A stretch of 64,000 bases of DNA from Candidatus Pantoea haifensis (GCA_018842655.1 JAGTWN010000010.1:1-64000); one strand, 5' to 3'; shown: positions 28,379-38,615, numbered from the stretch's first letter. The notes: a model not told the origin generated them from the letters alone. Translations and numbers: made by a program.

Positions 28379-30564
28379 GTGAATGTAACTATGCGTGTCC
28401 AAAAGCGCCCCGCCGCGCTTTTGCTGGCTGGACTGTTAAGCACCTCTGCTTACGGTGCAAGTGAGGAAGAAACAGAAAAACTGGCTGATGATGAAACCAT
28501 GTTAATCACTGCCGAGCAGGAGTTAAAACAGCAGCCAGGTGTCTCTACTATCACAGCGCAAGACATTGAAAAAGCCCTCCTGTAAACGATCTTTCCGACA
28601 TTATTCGAAAAATGCCTGGCGTCAACCTGACGGGTAACACGGCCAATGGCAGCCGCGGTAATAATCGCCAAATTGACATTCGCGGCATGGGACCAGAAAA
28701 CACGTTGATTTTGATCGATGGCGTTCCCGCCAGTTCACGTAACTCTGTACGTTATAGCTGGCGAGGCGAGCGTGATTCACGTGGCGATACCAACTGGGTT
28801 CCGCCTGAAATGGTTGAGCGTATTGAAATTATTCGTGGTCCGGCAGCAGCGCGCTATGGTACTGGCGCAGCAGGCGGTGTGGTCAACATTATCACCAAAC
28901 GCCCCACTAATGACTGGCATGGTTCACTGTCACTCTACACAAATCAGCCTGAAGATAATAAAGAAGGCGCAACCCGACGCGCTAACTTTAATCTGAGCGG
29001 ACCGCTGGCTGGTGAAGCTTTGACCATGCGGCTGTATGGCAACCTTAATAAAACCGATGCTGATGCTTTCGACATTAATACTGCTGAAAATGGTTCTGCC
29101 GCTGCGGGTCGTGAAGGCGTGCGTAACAAAGATATCAATGGTGTGCTGTCCTGGAAGATCACGCCGTTACAAATTATTGATTTTTCTTATGGTTACAGCC
29201 GACAGGGCAATATCTATGCGGGTGATACGCAATACAGCAATGGTGCGGGCAATGCGCTGATTGAATCACTCGAAGGTGATGAAACCAACCGTCTCTACCG
29301 CCAAAGTTATGGCATCGCACATAACGGTATCTGGGACTGGGGCCAGTCGAAGCTGACGTTTAACTACGAAAAGACCAATAATACCCGTCTGCAGGAGGGC
29401 ACAGCAGGCAGTAGCGAAGGCCGAATCAATAGCACGACTTTCTCAACCAGCCGTTTTGAAAGCTACCGAGCAGGAAGTGAAATCAGTTTCCCAGTTGAAA
29501 TTTTGCGAGAACAAACCGTTACCCTTGGTGCTGAATGGAATCGTGATGAACTCAACGATCCGGCTTCAATGCAATCGACGAATGCTTCTGAAGCCAATAT
29601 TGGTGGGGTGAGTGGTGATGGATCTGGGCGCAGCAGTAAAAATTCGGCCACCATTAGCTCACTCTATTTTGAAGATAACATCGCTGCCACCGATAGTACG
29701 GAAGTTATTCCCGGTCTGCGCTTTGATTATCACGACAGTTTTGGTGCGAACTGGAGTCCAGCTCTCAACATCTCTCAGGGTTTAGGTGATTATTTCACAT
29801 TAAAAGCGGGCATTGCGCGTGCTTTTAAAGCGCCAAATTTGTACCAGTCAACAGAAGGCTATTTACTGTCAACACGTGGCAATGGTTGCCCTGTAAGCAT
29901 TCAGAGTGGCAGATGCTATTTACTGGGTAACAAAGATCTTAATCCTGAAGTGAGCGTCAACAAAGAATTAGGTATCGAGTTTAGCCACGAAGGTTATGTT
30001 GCTGGCATTACCTGGTTCCGTAACGATTACAAAAATAAAATCGTCGCAGGCACGCAAGTGATTGGTTATACCGCAAACGGTGACAATATATTGCAGTGGA
30101 GCAACGGCGGCAAAGCTGTTGTTGAAGGCCTGGAAAGTAATATGACGATCCCGGTTATTCGTGACACGCTGGAATGGCGCACCAACGCAACCTATATGTT
30201 CCAGTCGAAAGATAAAGATACGGGGAATCCGCTGTCGATTATTCCTGAATACACCATCAATACCATGCTGGACTGGCAGGTTACGCAGAATTTTTCCAGC
30301 AACCTGAACTGGACAATGTATGGCCGGCAAAAGCCGCGCGAATATGCAGAATCGCGTACTGAAGCTAATGCTTTGTCGACTAAAGAAATTGGCGCTTACT
30401 CTATAGTTGGCCTGAATTTCAATTACGATATCACGAAGAATCTACGTGCTAACGCGGGCATCAGTAACCTACTGGATAAGCGTATCTATCGTGAAGCGCA
30501 AGGTGCATCTACCTATAATGAACCTGGCCGCGCCTATTATGCAGGTTTAACGGCTTCGTTCTGA
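28379..30564 (+). pseudogene. fepA: Ferric enterobactin receptor FepA, one frameshift near the N-terminus
   Basis: The first block (28379-28585) gives the signal peptide (RPAALLLAGLLSTSAYGASE) and the TonB box region, then QQPGVSTITAQDIEKA. The second (to 30564) starts PPVNDLSDIIRKMPGVNLTG and runs through the plug (NRQIDIRGMGPENTLILIDG, RGPAAARYGTGAAGGVVNII) and a full 22-strand barrel ending in YYAGLTASF. One missing C at about 28575 (GCCCTCC) separates them. The likeness to E. coli FepA is very strong throughout. GTG 28379 has GGGAGA eight bases ahead; ATG 28391 is the alternative. A Fur box precedes it. It imports ferric catecholates with TonB. Confidence 0.9.
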
Positions 30565-30579
30565 TAACAAGTGGTAATG

Positions 30580-30608
30580 AAAGCGCCTTATACTCAGGCG
30601 CTTTTTTT
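30580..30608 (+). terminator. Terminator after fepA
   Basis: AAAGCGCC and GGCGCTTTTTTT form a stem with a short TTATACTCA loop and a T7 tract, 16 bases after the stop. Confidence 0.88.
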
Positions 30609-30767
30609 AAACAGTGGGTTAATCAAGCCATTTCCTGTTTCATTTATCATCCTGAGCCGCATGCCAACGCCCGCTTTTCGTTACAACGTCACTTTAAATC
30701 ATAATGCTGGGTTTTTATCGTACGTTCTGGCAATATACGAACCATATACGTTTTATATAGGTTTAAT

Positions 30768-31013
30768 ATGGGTATCGTAAAAATTTCCGATATGATGCAT
30801 GAAAACCTGCGCATTGCCAGCCAGGCAATGAGCCGTTCCATTAACTCACAAGCAGAGCACTGGATGAAGTTAGGCATGCTGGCTGAACTCTATCCCAATC
30901 TTAATCAACATGAACTGGCGCAATTGCTTATTCGCGTTGAGCTTAAAGGTGGCTCTGACATCCGCCATTTAGTCGTTAGCGACACCATGACTTCACAAGG
31001 AGATGTGTCATGA
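30768..31013 (+). CDS. ParD-like antitoxin family protein
   Basis: An 81-residue protein beginning MGIVKISDMMHENLRIASQA and continuing MSRSINSQAEHWMKLGMLAE, the ParD-like pattern of a ribbon-helix-helix DNA-binding domain. ParD-type proteins repress their own operon and neutralise a partner. No ParE-like toxin follows; instead the stop overlaps the start of a methionine aminopeptidase gene by four bases (ATGA at 31010). This ParD-like plus Map arrangement is, from memory, seen in other enterobacteria. A weak AGG precedes ATG 30768. Confidence 0.8.
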   Translation: MGIVKISDMMHENLRIASQAMSRSINSQAEHWMKLGMLAELYPNLNQHELAQLLIRVELKGGSDIRHLVVSDTMTSQGDVS

Positions 31014-31795
31014 ACACAGTAAAAATCCACTCTCAGCATGAAATCGAGCTGGCGCGTGCCGCAGGACAGGCTGCCGCTCAGGTGCTGGCCATGATTACGC
31101 CCTTTGTTAAGCCTGGCATGACCACCGAAGCGTTAGACGATATTTGCCATGACTATATCGTTAACCAGCTCAAGGTGACGCCAGCCAATATCGGCTATCA
31201 CGGCTACAGCCGCACTACCTGTACATCGGTTAATCATGTGGTGTGTCACGGTATTCCTGCGGGTAAAAAACTGAAGGATGGCGATATCGTTAATATTGAT
31301 GTTGCGATTATCAAAGATGGTTGGTATGGCGATACCAGCCGTATGTATTTTGTCGGGCAGCCATCGGTTCGTGCTAAACGGCTGGTTGATATCACTTATC
31401 AGTCAATGGTGGCGGGGATCAGGACGGTGCGTCCTGGCGCGACCTTAGGTGATATTGGCGCTGCGATTCAGCGCGTTGCCGAAGGTGCAGGCTTTTCAGT
31501 AGTACGTGAATATTGTGGGCACGGCGTAGGCGAAATCTATCATACCGAGCCTCAGATTTTGCATTACGGTACGCCTGGCGAAGGGATGCCCCTCAAAGCC
31601 GGTATGATTTTTACCATAGAGCCAATGATTAATGCAGGCAAAGCCGGGACCAGCGTGCTCTCTGACGGCTGGACAGTCGTGACAAAAGACCGCTCGCTAT
31701 CAGCGCAGTGGGAACATACCGTTGCGGTGACAGAAAGCGGCTTTGATTTGCTGACCCCGTGGCCAGACGGTACGGGCGAATACGACGCGATATAA
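31010..31795 (+). CDS. map: Type I methionine aminopeptidase (second, non-housekeeping Map)
   Basis: A 261-residue enzyme removing N-terminal Met from nascent proteins. All dinuclear metal ligands are visible: Asp in VNIDVAIIKDGWYGDTSRMY (two Asp), His in YCGHGVGEIYH, Glu in GMIFTIEPMIN and Glu in SAQWEHTVAVT. Cys in VVCHGIPAGKKLKDGD fits the type Ia class. The housekeeping map gene is normally beside rpsB, so this is likely a second copy. It is coupled to the ParD-like gene by a four-base overlap and may be its regulated partner. The frame is intact. Confidence 0.92.
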   Translation: MNTVKIHSQHEIELARAAGQAAAQVLAMITPFVKPGMTTEALDDICHDYIVNQLKVTPANIGYHGYSRTTCTSVNHVVCHGIPAGKKLKDGDIVNIDVAIIKDGWYGDTSRMYFVGQPSVRAKRLVDITYQSMVAGIRTVRPGATLGDIGAAIQRVAEGAGFSVVREYCGHGVGEIYHTEPQILHYGTPGEGMPLKAGMIFTIEPMINAGKAGTSVLSDGWTVVTKDRSLSAQWEHTVAVTESGFDLLTPWPDGTGEYDAI

Positions 31796-31811
31796 ATGCA
31801 GCGGCGTAGAC

Positions 31812-31830
31812 GGAAGCGCGCTGCGCTTCC
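31812..31830. terminator. Hairpin between map and the diguanylate cyclase gene
   Basis: GGAAGCG and CGCTTCC pair around CGCTG, 16 bases after the map stop and just beyond the convergent GGDEF gene end. The T tract after it is weak. Confidence 0.5.
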
Positions 31831-31838
31831 TGTCTGAA

Positions 31839-32908
31839 TCAGTGAAGTGAATCATCGCGCCACAACTGAATGCCGTTACGCCCTGCGCGCTTCACCTGAT
31901 AAAGTGCTTCATCGGTAAAGCGCAGCCATTCATGGATAGATTGCGCTTTAATTGCAGCCGCAATACCCACGCTGACTGAGCATTGAAAATCAGCGGATGC
32001 GGGCAGCTGAATCAACGCGATCTGGCTTTTAACTTCTCCGCTAATACCACGATAGTGTCATCATCAGCATCTCGCACAATGACGCCCAACTCATCACCGC
32101 CAAAACGGGCCGGAATATCCTTTATTCCTACATTGTCACGCAGTAATGCTGAAATTTCTGCCAGCAAGAAATCCCCCGCTTCATGACCGAATGTGTCATT
32201 AACGCTTTTAAAACGATCAACATCCAGCAGCATTAGATAGGCGTTACCCTCGCCGCGTTGCGTGCGCAGAAATTCACTTTCAAGCCGACGGTCAAACAGT
32301 CTTCGATTAGGGATCTTTAGCCCAGGATCCATCAGCGCAATACGTTCAAGCTCACGGTTCTTTTTGCGTAAACTCAATGTGAGATTATGCGAAACAATAC
32401 TTAGCGCCAGTAAATAGCCCGTCGCCAGCGGCAATGTTAACCACACGGTTCGCGTTGAAAAATCCGTCTCCACCGGCGAACCCTCTGCTGCCCACACCAT
32501 TACGAAAGCGAATAAAAAAGCCTGTAGCGCCGCTATCAGCTGCGGCCATCCGCCAGCTGAATAACGATCGGCAATGAGTATGGCCATAATGATAAAAGAT
32601 GGCAGCGGGCTGATCGCCATCATAGCAACCCAAATTCCCCCAAATGCAGCATCCAGTGTCAAATTTATACGTTCGCGCCCTGTATGGTCGCGTGAAGATA
32701 ATGCCAGCCGATAAGCGATATAAGGCCAGACAAACGCATTAATAAAAAGTAAGGCATAAGCGCCCGCTCCTTTTCCTGCTTCCATTAATACTGACAAAAT
32801 GGGAAGAAAACAGAGAAACGTTCCTAGCTGACGCATGGCGAACATACGGCGCACAAATCGCGTTGAGCGCAACTTCAGATGGTTATCATCAGGAGAGTAA
32901 TAGTTCAT
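31839..32908 (-). pseudogene. Membrane-bound diguanylate cyclase (GGDEF), one frameshift near the end
   Basis: The N-terminal 190 residues contain about six membrane helices, then the GGDEF domain: LDVDRFKSVNDTFGHEAGDF and the active loop RFGGDELGVIV (GGDEL instead of GGDEF). As read it ends at 32012 after EKLKARSR. Adding one base at the T4 run near 32029 continues SQIALIQLPASADFQCSVSV, GIAAAIKAQSIHEWLRFTDE and ALYQVKRAGRNGIQLW to a stop at 31839, a typical GGDEF C-terminus. The enzyme makes cyclic di-GMP from two GTP. Full length is about 356 residues. No EAL domain is attached. Confidence 0.87.
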
Positions 32909-33004
32909 CGATCAGCAGAATTAACGGAGAATTAACGCAGTTTATCGAGAATTATCAAAAATCGGAGAGATTTTTTTAGACTTTTCACATCAAGGGAAAG
33001 CAGG

Positions 33005-33196
33005 ATGAATCAAAAAGGTAAAATCACGGCGACGCGCTGGGTGGAAAACAGGTCAGTCGTGAAGCGTCCCGCTCCCGCACGCCTGAATGAGATAAGGCTC
33101 ACGCCTGATGAAATTATCGCTGGTCCTGTTTCTTGCCAGGTAACTGTCTGTCCTCTTCAGCGCGATAATCCGTTAGACAGGCCCGTTACGAAATGA
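33005..33196 (+). CDS. Possible small protein of 63 residues
   Basis: The frame starts MNQKGKITATRWVENRSVVK after AAAGCAGG and has a basic, soluble composition with no recognised family. It lies just upstream of the siderophore-interacting protein gene. It may be a real small gene or chance; coding evidence is weak. Confidence 0.25.
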   Translation: MNQKGKITATRWVENRSVVKRPAPARLNEIRLTPDEIIAGPVSCQVTVCPLQRDNPLDRPVTK

Positions 33197-33211
33197 TAAG
33201 AATTCTCGTTT
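33190..33211. promoter_or_regulatory. Weak candidate Fur box upstream of the siderophore-interacting protein
   Basis: ACGAAATGATAAGAATTCTC has one good GATAA hexamer and a palindromic centre, 43 bases before the start codon. The match is partial; the iron role of the next gene is the main support. Confidence 0.3.
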
Positions 33212-33253
33212 GAAACATGTCGATTTTCCTTTCACCTGATGGAGATCCCCTGC

Positions 33254-34139
33254 ATGGCTGCTGGTTACCGCCTGTTTAACGTTCGCTTAAAAAGCAAATA
33301 TCTGCTGTCACCCTCTATGCTGCGCTGTGTATTTACCGGTGACGATATCTGTCAGATGAAATCAGATGGACCCGATCAACGCATCAAGCTGCTGTTCGCT
33401 GCTGAAAACGGTGAAACACCCAACATGCCTGTCAGCGATAGCTGGTATGAAGATTATCTGGCACTGCCACGCCAGCAGCGTCCGGTATTACGCATCTATA
33501 CGCTTCGTGCGGTTTCACACGAGCAAAAACAGGCCATTGTTGATGTTGTTATGCACGGTGAAACCGGGCCGGCATCCCGTTGGGCCTTTCATGCACAACC
33601 AGGGGATACGTTACAAATCGTTGCACCTAACGCCCTGGCTGAGGAAGACAGTGGCGGTTATGAATGGTTGCCACATCATCAGGTACGTCAGGCACTGCTA
33701 ATTGCTGATGAAACAGCTCTGCCTGCCGCTATGAATATTCTTGAAATGCTGGCAAAGCAGGCAAACCCACCGCAGGTACAGGCTTTCTTTGAAGTCCCGC
33801 TACGTGAAGATTGCCTCACTTCTGTTGAATTTCCTTTTGCGCATCTGTACTGGTTACCCCGTGAAGAGACCGGCAGTACGGTTTGGGGGAGCGTTTGCTG
33901 GCAGCGATACAGGAAACATTGCCGCTTCCTGTAGCAGCTTGCGAAAAGCCCTATGAAAAGGTGAATGAAACAGGCGACGATGAGCTGTTATGGGAACGTG
34001 CCGACGGCAATCAGCCGTTTTATGGCTGGGTTGCTGCTGAATCCACCGCTGTAAAGCGTCTGCGCCGCTTTTACTGGATGAGTGCTGCCTGGATCGCAGC
34101 TGCATAAACTTTATGGCTTACTGGTCACATCGTGTTTAA
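33254..34139 (+). pseudogene. Siderophore-interacting FAD/NAD(P)H ferric reductase (ViuB/YqjH family), two frameshifts
   Basis: The FAD-binding half shows RPVLRIYTLRAV (the RxYT flavin motif) and GPASRWAFHAQPGDTLQI. The NAD(P)H half has QALLIADETALPAAMNILEM. The frame is lost at the G5 run near 33886, continues in another frame as GERLLAAIQETLPLPVAACE and FYGWVAAESTAVKRLRR, is lost again at the T4 run near 34070, and ends as INFMAYWSHRV at 34139, the typical YWxxG-like C-terminus. Intact length is about 294. It reduces ferric siderophores in the cytoplasm to release iron. ATG 33254 is chosen because GGAG lies nine bases ahead. Confidence 0.87.
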
Positions 34140-34260
34140 CCGGTTTTGTTTCGTTCCTTCAGTCGCCTCGCATTGCCTTAACACGCTTAACTGAAACGTA
34201 TGTCATTTTTTATTAAGGTGATTAAAATAAGTGGAAAAGGGTTATTGAGACACTAATACA

Positions 34261-34932
34261 ATGAATATACATAAAGATGACGCGCAATTTATGCGCGATT
34301 TCCTTGACGAGGATATTGTTACTATCGAAACAGATTCCCGTCATGCAGCCAGAATCAATCAGTCGTTACAGATTGCGATCGTGCAAAAAAACGTTGAAGC
34401 GGATTCAGACTGGAAACGTTCAGCAACTTTTCTCGTTTTGTTCGTGTTTCTCTATGCTGCGCTTGGCGCATCGCTTACGTTAGATTTGTCGCCGGGCGAT
34501 TCCGACCATATCAGTATTGTCTATGCTTTGCAGGCTATCCCGGTGCTTATTGCCTTCTCCGGCTTTTTTATCTCAATACTCTTTTTGTTTATTACTCGCG
34601 CCAGCGCCCGCAAACAAAGGAACTGGGAACGGACCATTCATATACTCGAAAAATATTCGAGCGGGAATATGTTTAAATTAACCCATACTCAGGGCGCCGG
34701 AACCAGCAATTATTCTCTGCCTGCCATTATTATTTCACTCGCTTTATTTATTTGCGTCACCTGGCTTGTCATTTACAACTATCTGACATTTACCACCAGT
34801 GGCGTGTTTGGCAGCGTGATTTCATTGTTCATCAGCACGATGGTCTACGTCATTCTTGATATTCAATTGCTGAAGCCCTTTAGGCATGTTGTAGAAAGAG
34901 AGCTGGCTGAGTCGGAAAAAGACAAGGAATAA
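34261..34932 (+). CDS. Membrane protein of unknown function, 223 residues
   Basis: A protein with four predicted membrane helices in two hairpins (TFLVLFVFLYAALGASLTLD, AIPVLIAFSGFFISILFLFI, then IIISLALFICVTWLVI and SVISLFISTMVYVILDIQLL). The cytoplasmic loop in the middle contains RNWERTIHILEKYSSGNMFK. A charged N-terminal 55 residues precede the first helix. I do not recognise the family. A hairpin at 34943 follows. The frame is intact and codon use looks chromosomal. Confidence 0.75.
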   Translation: MNIHKDDAQFMRDFLDEDIVTIETDSRHAARINQSLQIAIVQKNVEADSDWKRSATFLVLFVFLYAALGASLTLDLSPGDSDHISIVYALQAIPVLIAFSGFFISILFLFITRASARKQRNWERTIHILEKYSSGNMFKLTHTQGAGTSNYSLPAIIISLALFICVTWLVIYNYLTFTTSGVFGSVISLFISTMVYVILDIQLLKPFRHVVERELAESEKDKE

Positions 34933-34942
34933 GTACTGCACT

Positions 34943-34968
34943 GCGATGCCGTTTGCAGGCGGCATCGC
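34943..34968 (+). terminator. Terminator after the membrane protein gene
   Basis: GCGATGCC pairs with GGCATCGC around GTTTGCAGGC, 11 bases after the stop; no strong T tract. Confidence 0.5.
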
Positions 34969-34994
34969 ATGAACGGAATGCTCGTCGGTTGCCT

Positions 34995-35630
34995 TTAACG
35001 ACCGAGCTGACTGGCAAACAGACCGGCTGACTGTACCGCATCAATAGCAATTTGACCGAGTTGCTGATTTATCGCATCAGCGAGACCAATGGTGGAAAAA
35101 CCAGTGCACGAAAAGGCAATCACCTCTATACCCTGGCGATACAGCTGATCGGCACACGCTAATGCACTTTGTCGCCCTTGCGACGTCAGTAAATCTGTTG
35201 TGTTTGTTATCCCTTCCGGGCGCGCATAAATAACCGATTCACCCAGATAATGTTTAAACGGACGTGGTGCCTCTGCCCCAATTCCCATTACTGCCACCGG
35301 GCGCTGCAACATCGCTGCAATACTGGCTGCTGCGCTTCCTGCACTGACCACCGGAATATTTACCGCCTTACGCAGTTCTGCAAGGCCTGGATCAGCGGCA
35401 CAGCTCAGAAACAACACGTCACACTGCGACTGCAATTGCTGGCCAAGTGCAATGATTTTGGGTACAGCAAGAGCTTCGCTGGCGTCATCAAATATCCCCC
35501 TGGGCTGATCGGGAATGCAGCGACTAACAGAATTCAGTCCATAGGCCTGATAAATTAACCGACCGTGCTCTTCAATAAAGTGTTGATCCGGGTGGGTAAG
35601 GACCCGAATAATCCCTAGCGTAGATGACAT
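34995..35630 (-). CDS. Asp/Glu/hydantoin racemase family protein
   Basis: A 211-residue protein with the two catalytic cysteines of the cofactor-independent racemase family, in DVLFLSCAADPGLAEL and EVIAFSCTGFSTIGLA. VVSAGSAAASIAAMLQRPVA fits the second half-domain. The family includes hydantoin racemase and aspartate or glutamate racemases, and the substrate here is not predictable. It is a single gene with a 300-base AT-rich region upstream. The frame is intact. Confidence 0.85.
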   Translation of the reverse strand: MSSTLGIIRVLTHPDQHFIEEHGRLIYQAYGLNSVSRCIPDQPRGIFDDASEALAVPKIIALGQQLQSQCDVLFLSCAADPGLAELRKAVNIPVVSAGSAAASIAAMLQRPVAVMGIGAEAPRPFKHYLGESVIYARPEGITNTTDLLTSQGRQSALACADQLYRQGIEVIAFSCTGFSTIGLADAINQQLGQIAIDAVQSAGLFASQLGR

Positions 35631-35943
35631 AGTTTTACGTTCCTGTTATAGCGAGCCATAGAGATACCATACAAAGCACTGTCACAGTGTGTACTTATTA
35701 ATAGCGTAGTAAGCGTTTTATTGCGGCACTTTTTTGGCCTGTGGTAAACATCGTGCTCTTACAGCTAACCGCCTTATAAATAAGATGTAATCAGCAGTGA
35801 AACGCCTACGCCTTCTCCGATTTTTTCAATGATGCCGGGCTTCAGATTTATCTCGCTTTTTCTCCAGACAGTAGACTTAATTCCTGCCTTAAGGCTAAGT
35901 GAGCGCCTTCTTCCTGAAGACAATTTACAATTAAGGAATATTT

Positions 35944-37089
35944 ATGTCTGCAACACGGGGTTGGTCCACGGAGTTAGAGGGGCTGAGAGGCATTGCATCG
36001 CTTTGGGTGCTGGTGGGACACATCAGTTTGCTGGTCCACTGCCATATCACACTTGTTTCGTCCCCTGGAATTGGCGTCGATCTTTTTATTCTGCTTTCCG
36101 GCTATCTGATGGCGAAGAACTACGTCGAGCGCCAGCATAAAGAGCCCTGGCAAAGCGTAAGCACGATTAAGAAATTTTGGATCCGCCGTTTTTTCCGTAT
36201 CGCGCCACTCTATTACCTGCTGCTGATCGTCGCATTGTTTTACGGCCCGTGGTTTGGTGAAATGCGCGACACTATTGCTCATTTCTATTCCGGTACAGCG
36301 ACCGAGACATCTCGCTATACTGATCAATCGCTCGCTAACATTTTAACTCACTTTAGTTTCCTGTTTGGTCTGCTGCCCGCATACGGATTCAATACAGTAT
36401 TGCCAGACTGGAGTATTGGGCTGGAAATGCAGTTTTATCTGCTGTTCCCGTTCATTATGTTAGTCACGATGCGTTTTGGTTATGCCGTATCACTGATCAC
36501 TATCATGGCGCTCTGCTGCGCAGGTCGTTACGTGTTCGCTGACTATTACGAAGCATTTGAAATGCCCTCGATGATCTTCATTAAACTCAATATGTTTCTC
36601 TCAGGCATGCTTCTGGCAGAAGCGATCCGCCGCAAGTCTTTGTTTTATGTCGCTCTGGCACTGCTGGGACCGGTTGCGAGCATGGTGATTGGCCTTGAAG
36701 CAATCAAGCTGCAGATTATTATGGAAGCTCTGATGATAGTGGGCATGGCAGCGATTCTTTGGCAGTATAAGGAAGATGGCCTGATGGCAAAATTGCTCAT
36801 CTTTCCGCGTAAATTGCTTAACAACCGCTTGAGTACCTGGCTGGGCGACGTCTCATTCTCAGTGTATTTGCTGCATTTGCTTATTGTTATCCCGGCGATT
36901 GCTCTGCTGCTCAACCATACGGATCTTGAATACAAAAGCGATTTGATGCGCTTTATTGTGGTTTGTGCGGTTTCGATCCCGGTCACTTACGCACTGGCGG
37001 CGCTGTTATTTAAACATGTCGAAAAGCCTGGCATTCAGCTTGGCAAGAAACTGCTGTCGCCTAAACTGGCCCAGCACGCCAGCCAGTGA
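35944..37089 (+). CDS. Acyltransferase family 3 membrane protein (OafA/NodX-like)
   Basis: A 381-residue protein with about ten membrane helices. Family features: TELEGLRGIASLWVLVGHIS with the conserved His in the first helix, FFRIAPLYYLLLIVALF (RxxRIxPxYY-like), and LPDWSIGLEMQFYLLFP. These enzymes transfer acetyl or other acyl groups to surface sugars or peptidoglycan; the acceptor is unknown. ATG 35944 follows AAGGAATATTT. No polysaccharide genes are next to it, so it is an orphan modifier. The frame is intact. Confidence 0.9.
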   Translation: MSATRGWSTELEGLRGIASLWVLVGHISLLVHCHITLVSSPGIGVDLFILLSGYLMAKNYVERQHKEPWQSVSTIKKFWIRRFFRIAPLYYLLLIVALFYGPWFGEMRDTIAHFYSGTATETSRYTDQSLANILTHFSFLFGLLPAYGFNTVLPDWSIGLEMQFYLLFPFIMLVTMRFGYAVSLITIMALCCAGRYVFADYYEAFEMPSMIFIKLNMFLSGMLLAEAIRRKSLFYVALALLGPVASMVIGLEAIKLQIIMEALMIVGMAAILWQYKEDGLMAKLLIFPRKLLNNRLSTWLGDVSFSVYLLHLLIVIPAIALLLNHTDLEYKSDLMRFIVVCAVSIPVTYALAALLFKHVEKPGIQLGKKLLSPKLAQHASQ

Positions 37090-37256
37090 TCTGACGCTAC
37101 CGCGCGGTGAGTGAAGGGATCCCGTCGCTCACCGCCAGCCACGTTTCCCTAATGCGATGAAATGACCTTCTGCCACTGGTCACGATACGTGAAGAACAGG
37201 CCCGTGACGTTTGTGGTGTCGCAGTCATATTACCTGCCTGTCTTAACAGGCAATAA

Positions 37257-37385
37257 GCTTTGTCTGTTGCCGCACCTTCGCTACGTTTTGATGAAAAGTT
37301 TGATTCTCAACTGTCTGCGCCAGTTCAAAGCAAAGCCGAAATTGAATCTTTGCTGGACGCTATTTTTAATGGTGGATCTGAATAA
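37257..37385 (+). other. Possible C-terminal gene remnant
   Basis: One frame reads LSVAAPSLRFDEKFDSQLSA then PVQSKAEIESLLDAIFNGGS before a stop at 37383-37385. It looks more like a protein C-terminus than the alternative longer frame of 37162-37440, but has no good start. The region 37090-37529 holds nothing else I can name. Confidence 0.25.
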
Positions 37386-37529
37386 GGTATTCAGCCTCAC
37401 CGACAGCGGTTTTAGCTTAACCACTAAAAGAATGTTGTAACTACAAAAGATTTTTGGCTGCACATTTTAATTACGTCATTCTTTGTCGGCGTAATTTTTA
37501 ATAGCCTCTTCAGCTGTTGAAAGCATGTT

Positions 37530-37555
37530 AAAAAGCCTGCCTGATATCAGCAGGC
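37530..37555 (-). terminator. Terminator of the alcohol dehydrogenase gene
   Basis: On the minus strand GCCTGC and GCAGGC pair and TTTTTAA follows, 11 bases beyond the stop at 37566. Confidence 0.8.
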
Positions 37556-37565
37556 ATGCTCTGTT

Positions 37566-38615
37566 TTACCAGCGTGTTTTTTGCATATCGATGACGAAGC
37601 GGTATTTCACATCACCTTTCAACATGCGTGCGAACGCGGTTTCAATCTCCTCACCAGCAATTATTTCTATGTCTGCGGTAATGTTGTGCTTACCGCAGAA
37701 ATCCAGCATCTCCTGCGTTTCACGCATGCTGCCAATTGATGTGCCGGTAATACTCAAGCGACGGAATACCATTGGTGTGACGTCAGGTGAGGGATGAGGC
37801 TGATCGGGAATGCCCACCAGCACCAAATGGCCATTGGTTTTTAAGGTGGCGAGATAAGGATTAAGATCGTGTGGCGCAGCGACGCAATCTAAAATGATAT
37901 CCAGCGACGTCAGGCATGCTGCCATTTGTTCATTATCACGTGATACCACAACTCGCTTTGCGCCCAGGCGACGCGCATCTTCGCCTTTTTCTGGCGAGGT
38001 GGTAAATAACGTGACCTCGGCGCCCAATGCGCTCGCCAGTTTAACGGCCATATGCCCTAACCCACCCAAACCAACTACCCCTACACGATCGCCTGCTTTT
38101 ACATTGAAATGGCGCAGCGGTGACCATACCGTGACGCCTGCGCACAGCAAAGGCGCAACGCCGCTTAACGCAAGGTTATCAGGAATGGATACGACGAAAC
38201 GGTGATCAACTATGACATGCTGCGCATAACCGCCAAAGGTAGTGCCACCGGTATATTTATCGGTGCCGTTATAAGTGGCAGTAAAACCCGCATCGCAGTA
38301 TTGCTCTTCCTGCTGCTGGCAAAAATGACACTGACCACAAGAATCCACCATGACACCTACACCTACAACGTCGCCGACGGAGAAATTAGTGACGTTGTCA
38401 CCCGTTGCGGTTATACGCCCTACAATTTCATGCCCTGGCACAAGAGGATAACGACTCACGCCCCACTCATTACGCGCCATATGTAAGTCGGAATGGCAAA
38501 CCCCACAGTATAAAATTTCAACTTTTACATCACTGGGCTGTAAATCTCGTAGCGGGATCGGTCCGGCTTTAAGCGGTTGTTCCGCATAATGTGCAATGAG
38601 TGCTTTGATATTCAT
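37566..38615 (-). CDS. Zinc-dependent NAD(P) alcohol dehydrogenase, YahK/CAD-like
   Basis: A 349-residue medium-chain dehydrogenase. The catalytic zinc site is CGVCHSDLHMARNEWG with GHEIVG; the structural zinc lobe has four Cys in DSCGQCHFCQQQEEQYC. The nucleotide fold shows VGLGGLGHMAVKLASALGAE. It is closest in pattern to E. coli YahK and AdhC-type NADPH-dependent aldehyde reductases, which reduce aldehydes to alcohols. A divergent HxlR-family regulator starts 88 bases away, which suggests induction by aldehydes or electrophiles. The frame is intact. Confidence 0.92.
   Translation of the reverse strand: MNIKALIAHYAEQPLKAGPIPLRDLQPSDVKVEILYCGVCHSDLHMARNEWGVSRYPLVPGHEIVGRITATGDNVTNFSVGDVVGVGVMVDSCGQCHFCQQQEEQYCDAGFTATYNGTDKYTGGTTFGGYAQHVIVDHRFVVSIPDNLALSGVAPLLCAGVTVWSPLRHFNVKAGDRVGVVGLGGLGHMAVKLASALGAEVTLFTTSPEKGEDARRLGAKRVVVSRDNEQMAACLTSLDIILDCVAAPHDLNPYLATLKTNGHLVLVGIPDQPHPSPDVTPMVFRRLSITGTSIGSMRETQEMLDFCGKHNITADIEIIAGEEIETAFARMLKGDVKYRFVIDMQKTRW

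Noticed and set aside
37162-37440. 92-residue plus-strand frame after the acyltransferase gene
   Set aside because: Composition is not protein-like and no ribosome binding site; another frame in the same place (37257-37385) looks more like a true C-terminus.
38202-38486. 94-residue plus-strand frame inside the alcohol dehydrogenase gene
   Set aside because: Antisense shadow of a gene with complete zinc-binding motifs.
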